Of a stretch of DNA of 7,830 nucleotides, positions 6,948 to 7,830 are shown in pieces (position 1 is the first letter of the stretch; every line of letters begins with the position of its first letter). The stretch lies in assembly GCA_964602525.1 (NCBI GenBank), contig CAZRSA010000127.1, positions 1-7,830 of the forward strand, written 5' to 3'. This DNA is from Lentisalinibacter sp964602525. Lineage in GTDB: Bacteria; Pseudomonadota; Gammaproteobacteria; Steroidobacterales; Woeseiaceae. Made by a program: the position numbers and the translations under genes. The notes beneath the pieces were generated by a model. That model had not been told where the DNA came from, ran no database searches, and saw nothing but the letters and a program-made list of their open reading frames with translations.

Positions 6948-7540
6948 TCGGGTCGCTGCGCGGGCGGCTGGAGGCGAAACAGCCGCCGTGGATCGTGCTC
7001 GACGTGGGCGGGGTCGGCTACGAGGTGGAGACGCCGATGTCCACCTTCTTCCAGCTGCCGGAGACCGGCGCGGAGGTGCGGCTGCTCACCCACCTGCTGG
7101 TGCGCGACGACGCCCAGCAGCTGTACGGTTTCGCCACCGAGGAGGAGCGGGTGCTGTTCCGCAACCTGCTGAAGGTGAGCGGCGTTGGCGCCCGCATGGC
7201 GCTGGCCATCCTCTCCGGCATCAGCGTGGAGGGATTCCGCCGCTGCGTGGAGTACGAGGACACCGCCAGCCTGGTCAAGGTGCCCGGCATCGGCAAGAAG
7301 ACGGCCGAGCGACTGATCATCGAGATGCGCGACCGGGTGGCCGCCGCCGGCCCGGCCGGCGTGGCGGGGACGCCGCCGGGAGCCCCGGCGGCCGAGGACG
7401 CGCGTGCGGAGGCCTCGACGGCACTGATGGCCCTGGGCTACCGTGCTGCGGAGGTCACGAAGCTGCTGCGCCAGGTGGACACGGAAGACCTGAGCGCCGA
7501 GGAGGTCATCCGCCAGGCGTTGCGTCAGGCGGCACGGTGA
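6944..7540 (+). CDS. ruvA: Holliday junction DNA helicase subunit RuvA
   Basis: RuvA binds four-way junctions as a tetramer and loads the RuvB motor for branch migration. The 198-residue protein has three visible parts. Domain I (about 1-63, OB-fold) starts MIGSLRGRL and includes the acidic pin D55-D56, which corresponds to E55-D56 of E. coli RuvA and helps separate DNA strands at the crossover. Domain II has two helix-hairpin-helix motifs, KVSGVGARMALAILS (77-91) and VKVPGIGKKTAERLI (111-125). After an Ala/Gly/Pro-rich flexible linker (about 133-150), domain III (about 152-198) is the RuvB-contacting helical bundle. The GTG start shares a 4-bp GTGA overlap with the ruvC stop, implying translational coupling; GGGAG at 6932-6936 is a plausible ribosome binding site. 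ruvB follows after 4 bp. Confidence 0.97.
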   Translation: MIGSLRGRLEAKQPPWIVLDVGGVGYEVETPMSTFFQLPETGAEVRLLTHLLVRDDAQQLYGFATEEERVLFRNLLKVSGVGARMALAILSGISVEGFRRCVEYEDTASLVKVPGIGKKTAERLIIEMRDRVAAAGPAGVAGTPPGAPAAEDARAEASTALMALGYRAAEVTKLLRQVDTEDLSAEEVIRQALRQAAR

Positions 7541-7544
7541 AGGG

Positions 7545-7830
7545 ATGAGCGGGAATACCGAAACGGAGCAGGACCGATTCATCGCCGCCGCGGCGAGCGG
7601 CGAGGATGCCGTATTCGACCGGGCCATCCGGCCGAAGCGCCTCGCCGACTACGTGGGTCAGTCCGGCGTCAAGGAGCAGATGGAGATCTTCATCGAGGCC
7701 GCCCGCAAGCGCGGCGAGGCGCTCGATCACGTGCTGATCTTCGGCCCGCCCGGCCTCGGCAAGACCACGCTGGCGCACATCATCGCCAACGAGATGGGCG
7801 TGAACCTGCGCCAGACCGCCGGCCCGGTGC
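7545..7830 (+). CDS. ruvB: Holliday junction branch migration ATPase RuvB, 5' part
   Basis: RuvB is the AAA+ hexameric ATPase that drives branch migration on RuvA-bound junctions. Only the first 95 codons (of about 335-350 usual) are in the window; the frame is open and runs off the right edge, so this is a cut by the window and not a truncation. After a short variable N-terminus come RAIRPKRLADYVGQ (26-39), typical of RuvB, and the Walker A motif GPPGLGKTT (67-75). The final residues, up to QTAGPV, also match the family. The ATG at 7545 is preceded by GGTGA (7536-7540), which overlaps the ruvA stop codon, with a 4-base spacer. Expression is therefore probably coupled to ruvA. Confidence 0.96.
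   Translation, partial: MSGNTETEQDRFIAAAASGEDAVFDRAIRPKRLADYVGQSGVKEQMEIFIEAARKRGEALDHVLIFGPPGLGKTTLAHIIANEMGVNLRQTAGPV

Noticed and set aside
7545..7830. Possible truncated ruvB.
   Set aside because: The frame is open to the last base of the window, and all expected N-terminal motifs up to and beyond Walker A are intact, so the gene is simply cut by the window edge.

Overview
The window is GC-rich, tightly packed chromosomal DNA, almost certainly from a gammaproteobacterium. The RelA is of the synthetase-only type: its hydrolase domain is degenerate and it carries an EFDD motif, which is typical of beta/gammaproteobacteria. There is also a YfaZ-type outer-membrane protein and a compact yebC-ruvC-ruvA-ruvB cluster. 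High GC and many acidic proteins would fit a Chromatiales/Ectothiorhodospiraceae-like organism, but that finer placement is inference. No mobile element, CRISPR array, tRNA or rRNA was seen, and base and codon use look uniform throughout.

Layout: (1) Positions 3-2792, plus strand: sucB and lpdA, the E2 and E3 subunits of 2-oxoglutarate dehydrogenase, 48 bp apart. They are probably the distal part of a sucA-sucB-lpdA operon whose start lies left of the window. (2) Positions 2838-4964, minus strand: relA, the (p)ppGpp synthetase, convergent with lpdA across a 45-bp gap. (3) Positions 4965-5069: the only real intergenic regulatory region, a divergent relA/yfaZ spacer. It holds one AT-rich patch with overlapping -10-like hexamers and a Fur-box-like inverted repeat. 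(4) Positions 5070-7830, plus strand: yfaZ, yebC, ruvC, ruvA and the 5' end of ruvB, with gaps of 27 bp, 24 bp, a 4-bp overlap and 4 bp, consistent with one transcription unit.

Working together: SucB and LpdA are parts of one TCA-cycle enzyme complex, and LpdA normally also serves pyruvate dehydrogenase. RuvA, RuvB and RuvC form the Holliday-junction branch migration and resolution machine. YebC is a conserved companion of ruv genes with a translation-factor or regulatory role. RelA links amino-acid starvation to global control.

I did not find a novel system here. The genes are housekeeping genes in recognisable form with their key residues intact. The items most worth a second look are an unusually Glu-rich, Pro-poor SucB linker containing a 9-bp tandem repeat, and the Fur-like site between relA and yfaZ.
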